Assembly (NCBI RefSeq): GCF_034057115.1
Contig: NZ_CP139195.1
Span: forward strand, 4,464,001-4,528,000
Source: Pseudomonas sp. AN-1
Lineage (GTDB): Bacteria > Pseudomonadota > Gammaproteobacteria > Pseudomonadales > Pseudomonadaceae
Length of the DNA: 64,000 nucleotides
Reading direction: 5' to 3'
Position numbers and translations under genes: made by a program. Below are positions 47,664 to 55,070 of this stretch, one piece after another. The first letter of the stretch is position 1; each line of letters starts with the position of its first letter. Under the pieces are notes generated by a model. The model was given only the letters and a program-made list of their open reading frames with translations. It made no database searches and had not been told where the DNA came from.

Positions 47664-47945
47664 TCAGTCCTGGCGGCTGGTGACTTCCAGCAGGTGGTAG
47701 CCGAACTGGGTCTTCACCGGACCCTGCACGACGTTGAGCGGTGCGCTGAACACCACGCTGTCGAACTCCTTGACCATCTGGCCGCGGCCGAACGAGCCGA
47801 GGTTGCCGCCGTCGCGGCCGGACGGGCAGGTGGAGTTGTCGCGGGCGACCTGGGCGAAGTCGGCGCCGGCTTCGATGGCGGCTTTCAGTTCAAGGCACTT
47901 GGCTTCGCTGGAAACCAGGATGTGACGGGCAGTGGCTCGGGCCAT
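47664..47945 (-). CDS. ppiC: Peptidyl-prolyl cis-trans isomerase, parvulin (PpiC) type
   Basis: A 93-aa minimal parvulin without signal peptide, so cytoplasmic. ARHILVSSEAKCLELKAAIEAGADFAQVARDNSTCPSGRDGGNLGSFGRGQMVKEFDSVVF carries the whole rotamase signature. The C-terminal PVKTQFGYHLLEV completes the active site. Length matches E. coli PpiC (93 aa). Confidence 0.95.
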   Translation of the reverse strand: MARATARHILVSSEAKCLELKAAIEAGADFAQVARDNSTCPSGRDGGNLGSFGRGQMVKEFDSVVFSAPLNVVQGPVKTQFGYHLLEVTSRQD

Positions 47946-48036
47946 GGGGATTCCTCCAGTGATTGGCCGTCCAGCCTACCGGATCGCGGCGCGCATGCAA
48001 GCGGCCCCGGCGTGCGACGCCGGGGCATGGCATGGC

Positions 48037-48165
48037 TCAGGGCGCCGCGTGGCTGCCCAGCAGGGTGCCGCCGGACTTCTTGACGCGCTTGGCCTGGCGT
48101 TTTTCCTGGGCGCTCTTCTGCGGCTTCTTGCGGCCTTCCTTGTGGGTTTCGTGACTCTTGCTCAT
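48037..48165 (-). CDS. Small Lys-rich conserved protein (42 aa)
   Basis: A very basic 42-aa protein: KSHETHKEGRKKPQKSAQEKRQAKRVKKSGGTLL. A plausible start at 48165 follows GGAGATCGCCGTC on the coding strand. Lys-rich miniproteins of this type occur near rlhA/ppiC in pseudomonads as I recall, possibly binding RNA or ribosomes. Too short for firm assignment. Confidence 0.55.
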   Translation of the reverse strand: MSKSHETHKEGRKKPQKSAQEKRQAKRVKKSGGTLLGSHAAP

Positions 48166-48275
48166 GACGGCGATCTCCGGGGAGTGACGTCTCAAGTCTA
48201 GTGCGCGGATGCGCCGGCTGCCGGGTAGCCGGCGCGGCCAGCAGTCCCGCGGCGCCAGATCGCGGGCCAGAAACG

Positions 48276-48314
48276 ACGAACGGTGGACAAGCCAGGCTTG
48301 CCCACCGTTCGTCA
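48276..48314. terminator. Long hairpin downstream of rlhA
   Basis: GACGAACGGTGG (48276-48287) pairs with CCACCGTTCGTC (48303-48314). An inner stem, CAAGCC/GGCTTG, extends it nearly to the tip. It lies 37 bases past the rlhA stop on the minus strand. There is no long T-run, so it may be a 3' stabiliser or repeat element as much as a terminator. Confidence 0.6.
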
Positions 48315-48351
48315 TGCCCCACGCCGATAGCGGCGCGGGTCGTTGCCGGGG

Positions 48352-50352
48352 TCAGTGCAGCGGCTGCCGCCTGATGGTCTTCAGCAGGTCCTCGGGGCTG
48401 ATCTCGGCGACGATGCTCGCCTGGCTGCCCGGCTGCGGCAGGTTGAGGATGTGGCCCTTGATCTTGCCGATCACGTGCATCTCGCACGGCTTGCAGTCGA
48501 ACTTCAGGGTCAGCACCTCGTCGCCGTGCACCAGCTGCATCGGCGCGACCTTGTTGCGCACCCCGGTGTAGCCCTTGGCCTGCTTCGGGCACAGGTTGAA
48601 GGAGAAGCGCAGGCAGTGCTTGGTGATCATCACCGGCACCTCGCCGGTCTCCTCGTGGGCCTCGTAAGCCGCGTCGATCAGCTGCACGCCGAAGCGCTGG
48701 TAGAAGGCGCGCGCCTTCTCGTTGTAGACGTTGGCGAGGAAGCTCAGGTGCGACTCCGGGTAGACCGGCGGCGGCACGCTGACCGGCTTGCGCCAGCCCT
48801 TGCGGTGGGCGGCGACGCGCGCGCTGGTCAGCGCCTCGATCACCTCGCGGCGCAGCGCCTTGAGCTGCGAGTTGGGCACGAACGGCATCTGCGGCGCGTC
48901 GATCTCCACGGCATCGGCGTGGTAGATGGTGGTGCCCAGCTGGCCGAGCAGGTCGCGCAGCTGCTCCAGCGCCTGCTCCGGCTTGTTGGCTGCGCCAAAG
49001 GCGCCGTCGAGGCTGGCCGAGGCGCTCACGCCTTCCTCGCTGGTGGCGGTCAGGGTGACGCGCTCGGCACTCAGCGCGGCCTGCCAGCTGACGCCGACGC
49101 GCCGCTCGGCGGAGGTCTTCAGCAGGGCCTGCTGCCAGTTGTGGTCGAGGTTGCGGTTGAGCGGATGGTTGGGACGCAGGCGCTTGAGCTCTTCCGGCAT
49201 CTCGTTGGGCTCGACGCGGTACTGCCAGCGCGGCTCGCCGTTTTCCTCGAACTGCCTGAGCAGCTCGACCACGCTGGCGCGGAAGCCCACCACCTCGCGC
49301 TTTACCAGCACGTTGAGGCCGTCGCCGTTGGACAGCGGATCGGTGGTGCTGGCGATCAGGTCGCGCTTGCCGACCTTGAGCACCTCGCCGACCGGCAGGC
49401 CGGTGAACTTCGGCGAGTCGAAGGCGCCGATGTCGGCCAGGCGGTCGTTGACGAAGTAGTCGGTGCTGCCGCGGTGGAAGGTGCGCTCCGGATCAGGCAC
49501 GAAGAAGTGCTCGGTGCGGCCGCTGGAGGCGCGCGCCAGGTCGCCGCGCTCCTCGAGGATCTCGTCGAGGCGCTGGCGGTAGTAGGCGGTGATGTTCTTG
49601 ACGTAGCTGACGTCCTTGTAGCGCCCCTCGATCTTGAACGAGCGCACCCCGGCGTCGATCAGCGCGCGCAGGTTGGCGCTCTGGTTGTTGTCCTTCATCG
49701 ACAGCAGGTGCTTCTCGTAGGCCACCACCGCGCCGCTCTCGTCCTTGAGGGTGTAGGGCAGGCGGCAGGCCTGCGAGCAGTCGCCGCGGTTGGCGCTGCG
49801 TCCGGTCTGCGCGTGGGAGATGTAGCACTGCCCGGAGAAGGCCACGCACAGCGCGCCGTGGATGAAGAACTCCACCGTGGCGTCGACGCTGTCGCTGATC
49901 TGGCGGATTTCCTGCAGGTTCAGCTCGCGGGCCAGCACCAGCTGGGAGAAGCCGGCGTCGGCGAGGAATTTGGCCTTCTCCAGGCTGCGGATGTCGGTCT
50001 GCGTGCTGGCGTGGATCTCGATGGGCGGGATGTCCAGCTCCATGATGCCCATGTCCTGCACGATCAGCGCGTCGACGCCGGCCTCGTAGAACTCCCAGAT
50101 CAGCTTGCGCGCCGGCTCCAGCTCGTCGTCGTGGAGGATGGTGTTGAGGGTGACGAACACCCGCGCATGGAACAGGTGGGCGAACTTCACCAGCTCGGCG
50201 ATATCCGCCACGCTGTTCTCGGCATTGTGCCGCGCACCGAAACTGGGGCCGCCGATGTACACGGCGTCGGCGCCGTGCAGGATGGCCTCCCGGGCGATGG
50301 TGACATCCCGCGCGGGGCTGAGCAGTTCCAGGTGGTGTTTGGGCAGGGACAT
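48352..50352 (-). CDS. rlhA: 23S rRNA 5-hydroxycytidine C2501 synthase RlhA (U32 peptidase-like, YdcP)
   Basis: A 666-aa U32 family protein. E. coli RlhA (YdcP, 653 aa) hydroxylates C2501 of 23S rRNA. The N-terminal TIM-barrel part includes LLSPARDVTIAREAILHGADAVYIGGPSFGAR and IHASTQTDIRSLEKAKFLADAG. The catalytic Cys cluster is HGALCVAFSGQCYISHAQTGRSANRGDCSQACRLPY. The C-terminal DUF3656 and CNLCPK/CKPCEM cysteines identify the long RlhA form rather than TrhP/YegQ. Start 50352 (MSLPKHHLELL). Confidence 0.9.
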   Translation of the reverse strand: MSLPKHHLELLSPARDVTIAREAILHGADAVYIGGPSFGARHNAENSVADIAELVKFAHLFHARVFVTLNTILHDDELEPARKLIWEFYEAGVDALIVQDMGIMELDIPPIEIHASTQTDIRSLEKAKFLADAGFSQLVLARELNLQEIRQISDSVDATVEFFIHGALCVAFSGQCYISHAQTGRSANRGDCSQACRLPYTLKDESGAVVAYEKHLLSMKDNNQSANLRALIDAGVRSFKIEGRYKDVSYVKNITAYYRQRLDEILEERGDLARASSGRTEHFFVPDPERTFHRGSTDYFVNDRLADIGAFDSPKFTGLPVGEVLKVGKRDLIASTTDPLSNGDGLNVLVKREVVGFRASVVELLRQFEENGEPRWQYRVEPNEMPEELKRLRPNHPLNRNLDHNWQQALLKTSAERRVGVSWQAALSAERVTLTATSEEGVSASASLDGAFGAANKPEQALEQLRDLLGQLGTTIYHADAVEIDAPQMPFVPNSQLKALRREVIEALTSARVAAHRKGWRKPVSVPPPVYPESHLSFLANVYNEKARAFYQRFGVQLIDAAYEAHEETGEVPVMITKHCLRFSFNLCPKQAKGYTGVRNKVAPMQLVHGDEVLTLKFDCKPCEMHVIGKIKGHILNLPQPGSQASIVAEISPEDLLKTIRRQPLH

Positions 50353-50445
50353 GGGGCGGGCTCGCGAGCGCAACGAAACAAGCCGTGCATTGTAGCGGGC
50401 CGGGACGCGTTTGGATCGCTGGCGTGATGGCCGGGGCGGCGGCCG

Positions 50446-50847
50446 TCAGGCGTCACCCAGCAGGTCGAAGGAGTCGAGCAGGCGGAAGGCGATTTCCGGG
50501 CGCGCCTCCAGGGCGCGGCGGATCGCCGCTGGAATGGCGCGGCGGGTCCTGCGGCACAGCCCCGCCTGTTCGGCGAGGCGGATGGTGATGCCGCGCATGC
50601 TGCGCACCTCGTTGTGGCCGGGCGCGACGGTCAGGCGGATGCCCAGCTGCTCGTACATGCGCCGCTGCAGGCGCTCCAGGTCGGCCAGTTCCTGGATGTT
50701 CTCCAGCCGCTCCAGCAGGCGCCTTTCCTCGTGGCGGGTCAGCAGCAGGATGCGCAGGTCGCCGTGCGGATCGTCCAGCAGCTCTCGGTGCCTGCAGATG
50801 CAGACACCGGGCGGGCAGGGCTGGCGGAGTGGCGGCGGAGTGCTCAT
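50446..50847 (-). CDS. Conserved hypothetical protein
   Basis: A 133-aa protein. The N-terminus has CPPGVCICRHRELLDDPHGDLRILLLTRHEERRLLERLENI, with two or three cysteines that could bind metal. The rest is basic and helical (RRMYEQLGIRLTVAPGHNEVRSMRGITIRLAEQ). It is reminiscent of ribosome/RNA-associated small Pseudomonas hypotheticals, but I cannot name it. The start at 50847 avoids overlap with the divergent CAP gene promoter. Confidence 0.65.
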   Translation of the reverse strand: MSTPPPLRQPCPPGVCICRHRELLDDPHGDLRILLLTRHEERRLLERLENIQELADLERLQRRMYEQLGIRLTVAPGHNEVRSMRGITIRLAEQAGLCRRTRRAIPAAIRRALEARPEIAFRLLDSFDLLGDA

Positions 50848-50990
50848 GAGTCCGATCATAGCCGCGCCGCCGGCAGGCGCACAGCTGCCGCGCCCTGCGC
50901 GCCCCGTCCAGCCGCCTTTCCGGGCTGGCGGGCGTGCCCAACAGGGCTGCAATCGCGCATCATGGCGGCAGTCCGACCAAGGAGGTTTCC

Positions 50991-51842
50991 ATGCCCATTG
51001 CTTCGTCCGTGCTGCGGCTTGCCGCGGTGCCGCTGGGAGTGCTGTTCGCCGCCGCTGCCGGGGCGAGCGAAGAGTCGCAGTTGCTCGAGTCGATCAACGC
51101 CTACCGCGGCCAGGTGCAGCGCTGTGCCAACCAGGTGTCCGAGGAGCTGCCGCCGCTGGCGGCCGATCCGCGGCTGATCCTGCCGGCCGGCGCCGTGGGC
51201 GACCTGCAGCAGGCGCTGACCCGCACCGACTACCAGATGGTGACCGCCCAGGCCATCAGCCTGTCCGGGCCGCGCGACGCCCAGGCGGTCATGACGGCGC
51301 TGCAGGCCAGCTACTGCCAGGTGCTGCTGGACCCGCAGTTCGTCGATATCGGCGTCAGCCGCGCGGGGCGTGACTGGCGCATCGTGCTGGCGCGGCCGCT
51401 GCTGGCCGGGCGCATGGGCGACTGGCAGGCGGAAGGGCAGAAGCTGCTCGACGGCATCAACGCTGCCCGCGCCCAGGCCCGCCAGTGCGGCGGCCAGGCC
51501 TTCGCCGCGGCGCCGCCGCTGGCCTGGAACGCCACCCTGGGCAGCGTGGCGGAAACCCACAGCCGGGCGATGGCCAACGGCAACTTCTTCGCCCACCGCG
51601 ACCGTGACGGCCGCACCCCGAGCGATCGTGCCGAGCTGGCCGGCTACGGCGGCGGGCTGATCGGCGAGAACATCGCCGCCGCGCAGGACAGCGCGCGCAA
51701 GGTGGTCGACGGCTGGCTGGCCAGCCCCGGCCACTGCGCCACCCTGATGAACCCGCAGTACCGCGAACTGGGCGCGGCCTATGCGATCGACCCGAAGAGC
51801 GATGCGGGAATCTACTGGACCGCGCTGTTCGGCGCGCCCTGA
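50991..51842 (+). CDS. Secreted CAP/SCP-domain protein with degenerate tandem first copy
   Basis: A 283-aa exported protein with a signal peptide of about 22 residues (SVLRLAAVPLGVLFAAAAGA). Residues about 155-283 form a complete CAP domain: LLDGINAARAQARQCGG, LGSVAETHSRAMANGNFFAHRDRDGRTPSDRAELAGYGGG, GENIAAAQDS, VVDGWLASPGHCATLMNPQYRELGAAYA. Residues about 25-150 look like a decayed copy: LLESINAYRGQVQRCANQVSEELPPLAADPRLI and VMTALQASYCQVLLDPQFVDIGVS lack the His/Glu motifs. AAGGAGG precedes the ATG. Role in bacteria is uncertain. Confidence 0.85.
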   Translation: MPIASSVLRLAAVPLGVLFAAAAGASEESQLLESINAYRGQVQRCANQVSEELPPLAADPRLILPAGAVGDLQQALTRTDYQMVTAQAISLSGPRDAQAVMTALQASYCQVLLDPQFVDIGVSRAGRDWRIVLARPLLAGRMGDWQAEGQKLLDGINAARAQARQCGGQAFAAAPPLAWNATLGSVAETHSRAMANGNFFAHRDRDGRTPSDRAELAGYGGGLIGENIAAAQDSARKVVDGWLASPGHCATLMNPQYRELGAAYAIDPKSDAGIYWTALFGAP

Positions 51843-51928
51843 GCGGCGCGCCGTCGAGCGGGCGGGAGAATGCCGTCCGCTTGGCTATGCTCAAGGGCGG
51901 ACTTCCACACCACAGGGGAGGAACCGCG

Positions 51929-52270
51929 ATGAGCAGTTTCGAGATCGAGAGCTGGTGTAAGCCCAGTCCCGCCGAGAAATCCGTGCCCATGGGGCTGATC
52001 CACTTCTACATCGGCGGCGACCAGCGCGTGAAGCTCGAGCAGGCCGAAGAGCGCCTGCAGCGCAGCGGCGCAGCCGAGGAGCTGCTGGACGTCGACCTCG
52101 GCACCCTGGAGCTGGTCACCCCACCGGAATGCGGGCCGCTGTCCGACTGCCAGCTGCGCGTCTACCTGCGCAAGGAGGACCAGCGCGGCCAGTTCCACCT
52201 GGTCGGCCATCGCGCCAGCGACGGCAGCCTGATCTATAGCAACGCGGTGCTGATCGACGCGCTGATGTAG
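51929..52270 (+). CDS. Conserved hypothetical protein
   Basis: A 113-aa soluble protein beginning MSSFEIESWCKPSPAEKSVPMGLIHFYIGGDQRVKLEQAEERL, with GGGGAGGA about 7 bases before the ATG. The C-terminal half, CGPLSDCQLRVYLRKEDQRGQFHLVGHRASDGSLIYSNAVLIDALM, looks beta-rich. No signal peptide. I do not recognise a family. It precedes the Crc-sponge sRNA region on the same strand. Confidence 0.6.
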   Translation: MSSFEIESWCKPSPAEKSVPMGLIHFYIGGDQRVKLEQAEERLQRSGAAEELLDVDLGTLELVTPPECGPLSDCQLRVYLRKEDQRGQFHLVGHRASDGSLIYSNAVLIDALM

Positions 52271-52311
52271 CGAGCCGGCCACGGACGCGGCTGGGGAAGG
52301 TGGGGCGCGGG

Positions 52312-52338
52312 TGTTACCGCACCGGTGCCGGTGTAACG
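52312..52338 (+). promoter_or_regulatory. CbrB-like upstream activating inverted repeat
   Basis: TGTTAC (52312-52317) and GTAACG (52333-52338) form an inverted repeat about 100 bases upstream of the sigma-54 promoter. As I remember it, CbrB sites on crcZ have the form TGTTAC...GTAACA. A further half-site, GGGTAACC, is at about 52354. The position fits an enhancer for a bacterial enhancer-binding protein. Confidence 0.6.
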
Positions 52339-52435
52339 CCATCTGGGTCGGCGGGTAACCGATTGGCCGTCACCGGCAGCCCCGCGGGTGCGCCTTAAAT
52401 GGATAAGTCATTGATTTTAAAGGGATTTCAAGAGT

Positions 52436-52450
52436 TGGCACGGCACCTGC
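52436..52450 (+). promoter_or_regulatory. Sigma-54 promoter of the Crc-sponge sRNA
   Basis: TGGCACGGCACCTGC carries the -24 GG (52437-52438) and -12 GC (52449-52450) with the correct 10-base spacing, inside a match to the consensus TGGCACG-N4-TTGC. It places transcription start near 52461-52463. A sigma-54 promoter is the known arrangement for crcZ and crcY. Confidence 0.85.
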
Positions 52451-52460
52451 TTTATCTCTG

Positions 52461-52830
52461 GCACAACAAAAACAACAACGCTGAACCAACACAACAAAAA
52501 CAAGACGTAACGACTCCATAACAACAAGAACAACAGGGTGGAGGCGCAACAAACAGATTCTTTTGGAGAGGAGTTGCCCGTCAGGGATCTCCCCCCGACC
52601 GGACCGAGAACGATAAAACTGCCCCGAGGCAGCGGCCAGCACCGGTAGGACCCGCAAGGGTAGCGGCAACATCAGCGTCCAAAGGAATACGTTTGTTCTT
52701 GCGGTCCCGACTTGGGACTACCACCGGCCTCCGGCCGGGCGGGTTGCCAAAAACAACAACAAGCCCGTCAGCACAACAAGAACAAAGCATGACCGATTCG
52801 AAGGGGGAGCCCATGGGCTCCCCCTTGTGC
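52461..52830 (+). ncRNA. crcZ: Crc/Hfq-titrating small RNA, CrcZ/CrcY type
   Basis: An approximately 370-nt non-coding transcript is predicted. It begins GCACAACAAAAACAACAACG just after the sigma-54 promoter. At least five A-rich CA motifs are present: 52463-52479, 52491-52503, 52521-52536, 52749-52763 and 52773-52787. These are the Hfq-Crc binding sites that define the family. The middle is GC-rich and structured. It ends in the GGGGGAGCCC hairpin. When CbrAB is active it would sequester Hfq/Crc and relieve carbon catabolite repression. Whether it is the CrcZ or the CrcY paralogue cannot be told without the cbrAB locus. Confidence 0.88.
52803..52826 (+). terminator. Terminator of the Crc-sponge sRNA
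   Basis: GGGGGAGCCC (52803-52812) pairs perfectly with GGGCTCCCCC (52815-52824) and is followed by TTGTGCTGTCT. A preceding AA pair gives it some bidirectional character for the convergent EVE-domain gene. Confidence 0.8.
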
Positions 52831-52881
52831 TGTCTGCCTTCCTGATTCTGCCTGTGCTCCTGCCAGGCGGGTCCGTCCCGC

Positions 52882-53340
52882 CTACTGCCGCTCGCCCAGA
52901 ATGATCCGCCATTCCTCCTCGCCGATCGGCATCACCGACAGCCGGCTGCCGCGCTGCACCAGCGGCAGGTTCTCCAGGCCGGGCAGGGCCTTGAGGCGGT
53001 CGAGGGAGATCAGCCGCGCCAGCTTGCGCCCGAACACCATGTCCACCGCATCCCAGCGCGGCTTGTCCGGCGTGCTTTTGGCGTCGAAGTAGGGCGACTG
53101 CGGATCGAACTGGGTCGGGTCGACGTAGGCCGTGCGCGCCACCCGTACCACGCCGGCGATGCCGATGTCCTTGCAGCTCGCGTGGTAGACGAACACCTCG
53201 TCGCCCTCGGCCATGGCCCTGAGGAAGTTGCGCGCCTGGTAGTTGCGCACCCCGTCCCAGCGGATCGGCGTCTGCGGCGCGCGGGCGAAGTCGTCGATGC
53301 CGCATTCGGAGGGTTCGGTTTTCACCAGCCATCTGGCCAT
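52882..53340 (-). CDS. EVE domain protein
   Basis: A 152-aa protein consisting of a single EVE (PUA-like) domain: ARWLVKTEPSECGIDDFA, IRWDGVRNYQARNFLRAMAEGDEVFVYHASC and VRVARTAYVDPTQFDPQSPYFDAKS. It starts at 53340 (MARWLVKTEPSE). EVE domains bind modified nucleic-acid bases, so this may recognise a modified cytosine or RNA base, but no specific role is known. In P. aeruginosa the orthologue (PA5225) lies beside the ZapB-like/zapA pair, which is 5 kb away here. Confidence 0.92.
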   Translation of the reverse strand: MARWLVKTEPSECGIDDFARAPQTPIRWDGVRNYQARNFLRAMAEGDEVFVYHASCKDIGIAGVVRVARTAYVDPTQFDPQSPYFDAKSTPDKPRWDAVDMVFGRKLARLISLDRLKALPGLENLPLVQRGSRLSVMPIGEEEWRIILGERQ

Positions 53341-53491
53341 GAGCGCGTTCCTGTGCAGAGTGGGGCGGGCAATCATAATGCAGCCCGGCGCGTCGGGCTG
53401 GACAAGCGCGCTCGCGGCCCCTACAAAGACGGCCTCGCGCGGGCCGGCTGCCGGCCGGGCGCCCAGATCGGATCGAGAGACAGGTGGACTT

Positions 53492-53620
53492 GTGAGAAAG
53501 AAGAAACCCGTGGACCCCGTTCGCCAGGCGAACAAGAACCGTGGCTACCGGATCGGCTGGCTGATCGCCCTGGCCGGCATCGTCTGCGGCTTCGCGCTGG
53601 TGGCGCTGAGGCAGGGCTGA
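53492..53620 (+). CDS. Small membrane protein (42 aa)
   Basis: A GTG start at 53492 with AGGTGG about 5 bases upstream gives a basic N-terminus (RKKKPVDPVRQANKNRGYR) and one membrane helix (IGWLIALAGIVCGFALVALR). The topology is plausible for a small inner-membrane protein. The long in-frame ORF upstream from 53243 is antisense to the EVE gene and is not real. Function unknown. Confidence 0.6.
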   Translation: MRKKKPVDPVRQANKNRGYRIGWLIALAGIVCGFALVALRQG

Positions 53621-53667
53621 CAAGGCGCCGAGCGCCCCACGGCAGGCACGCAAGGAGGCGTCCCATC

Positions 53668-54069
53668 ATGCTGCCCTATGATCGTCGTCTGAAACCGCTT
53701 TCGCGCCAGCTGCGCAACGACATGACCGACGCCGAGCGGCGCCTGTGGGCCTGCCTGCGCCGCAAGCAGCTGGGCGGTCTGCAGTTCTACCGGCAGAAAC
53801 CGCTGGCTGGCTACATCGTCGATTTCTACTGTGCCGCGGCGCAACTGGTCATCGAGCTGGACGGTTCCCAGCACCATGCGCCGGAGGCCATCGAATACGA
53901 CCGCCAGCGCACCCGAACGCTGGAGGCGCTGGGGCTGCGGGTGATCCGCTTCGACAACCGGCAGGTGCTGCGGGAGCTGGAGGGGGTGCTGGAGGTGATT
54001 CGGGAGGTGCTGGGAATCCCCCCCGGCCCCCCTTTTGCAAAGGGGGGAGTGGGACGGTGCGAGGTCTGA
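53668..54069 (+). CDS. DUF559 endonuclease-like protein with repeat-derived C-terminus
   Basis: A 133-aa protein starting at 53668 with AAGGAGG upstream. The DUF559/restriction-endonuclease-like fold is clear: LKPLSRQLRNDMTDAERRLWACLRRKQLGGLQFYRQKPLAGYIVDFYCAAAQLVIELDGSQH, with the catalytic-type D/E residues in VDFYC and ELDGSQH. Vsr-like relationship is known for the family. The last about 18 residues (GIPPGPPFAKGGVGRCEV) are encoded inside the first copy of an 83-bp tandem repeat, so the original C-terminus was probably replaced or extended. Confidence 0.85.
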   Translation: MLPYDRRLKPLSRQLRNDMTDAERRLWACLRRKQLGGLQFYRQKPLAGYIVDFYCAAAQLVIELDGSQHHAPEAIEYDRQRTRTLEALGLRVIRFDNRQVLRELEGVLEVIREVLGIPPGPPFAKGGVGRCEV

Positions 54070-54233
54070 TGGTCGGGGGCGTCACCCGCAGCGGCGGAAT
54101 CCCCCCGGCCCCCCCTTTTGCAAAGGGGGGAGTGGGACGGTGCGAGGTCTGATGGTCGGGGGCGTCACCCGCAGCGGCGGAATCCCCCCCGGCCCCCCTT
54201 TTGCAAAGGGGGGAGTGGAGCGGTGCGATTCCT
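54013..54233. repeat. 83-bp tandem repeat, about 2.6 copies
   Basis: Copies start GGAATCCCCCCCGGCCCC at 54013, 54096 and 54179, an exact 83-base period. Each contains the hairpin CCCCCCTTTTGCAAAGGGGG and, in full copies, GGTCTGATGGTCGGGGGCGT. The third copy is truncated and diverges after GGAGTGGAGCGGTGCG. The CCCTTTGCAAAGGG element is a common dispersed repeat in proteobacteria, and a divergent copy occurs at 54363-54400. Confidence 0.9.
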
Positions 54234-54404
54234 GATGTTCAGGCACAGAACGCCATTCGCCAACACGCTGCCGAACCATCTCTGCATTGGCAAAGAGGGC
54301 GTAGGTCTGTATGGGCTCCAGGTGTTCAGGCACAGAACACCATTCTCCAGTCCACCACCGAGCCATCCCCCCCTTTGCAAAAGGGGGGCTAGGGGGGATT
54401 CCCT
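54234..54404. repeat. Second direct repeat pair (GTTCAGGCACAGAAC) and CCCTTTGC-type hairpin
   Basis: A block reading GTTCAGGCACAGAACGCCAT at about 54237 recurs as GTTCAGGCACAGAACACCAT at about 54324. Both copies continue with similar CATTC-CCA...ACC sequence for about 50 bases. The region ends with CCCCCCCTTTGC...GGGGGG at 54363-54388. No gene is seen. The gap looks like degenerate repeat sequence. Confidence 0.75.
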
Positions 54405-54881
54405 CTACTGCTGCAACGCAGGCCTGCTGTCCTTGCCGGCCGACCAGATGCGGTAGCGCACCTCCACGTCGGCGGGGGCGTAGATCACCAGCGGTAGCCT
54501 GCTGTTGTAGCGCACCAGCATCGGCTCGCCACCGACCGGCACGAAGGCCTGCTTGCGGCTGTCGTCCGGGCAGGCCATCAGGGTGCCGAACGCCGGGCCG
54601 ACCTTCTCCAGCTCGTAGTAGCCGTAGCCCCAGCCTTCCACCGTCTTCTCCTGCCACTGGCCGCCCAGGCGGCGCTGGTTGCAGTCCACCTCCATGGTCT
54701 TGCCGGCGATCAGCTCCACCTTGTAGTCAGCCTCGTCCGGCTGGGCCGGCAGGTCGATCACGTGGCGCTGGTAACCCGCGGCGGCGGCCGGGAACGGCTT
54801 GAGTGCCTCGGGCGTAGCGGCGCAGGCCGCCAGCGGCAAGCCGATGGCGAGGGCGAACAGGGCGGGGTGGCGAACGATCAT
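54405..54881 (-). CDS. eco: Ecotin, periplasmic serine protease inhibitor
   Basis: A 158-aa exported protein whose mature part starts after a signal peptide (ALFALAIGLPLAACAA). The ecotin signature is strong: LKPFPAAAAGYQRHVIDLPAQPDEADYKVELIAGKTMEVDCNQRRLGGQWQEKTVEGWGYGYYELEKVG. The reactive loop has GTLMACPDD, with Met in the P1 position as in E. coli ecotin. Cysteines CNQ and ACPDD form the disulfide. It inhibits trypsin-like proteases, including host neutrophil elastase in other species. Start 54881. Confidence 0.92.
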   Translation of the reverse strand: MIVRHPALFALAIGLPLAACAATPEALKPFPAAAAGYQRHVIDLPAQPDEADYKVELIAGKTMEVDCNQRRLGGQWQEKTVEGWGYGYYELEKVGPAFGTLMACPDDSRKQAFVPVGGEPMLVRYNSRLPLVIYAPADVEVRYRIWSAGKDSRPALQQ

Positions 54882-55070
54882 GGGCAAGTTCCTTGCGCTG
54901 GGGCGTTGCGGGTGAGCCGCATCACGGTAACAGACTGACCGGCCCGGCGTGCCGGGGTTCCATGGCGCAACCTGCGAACTGCGCCATGCCGCGCTGCCGC
55001 GTGGCCTCTTTCCGTGGCGATAGGAACGGGTAGAGTATCGCCACCCGCAACCACCGCGAGAGGATTCCCC

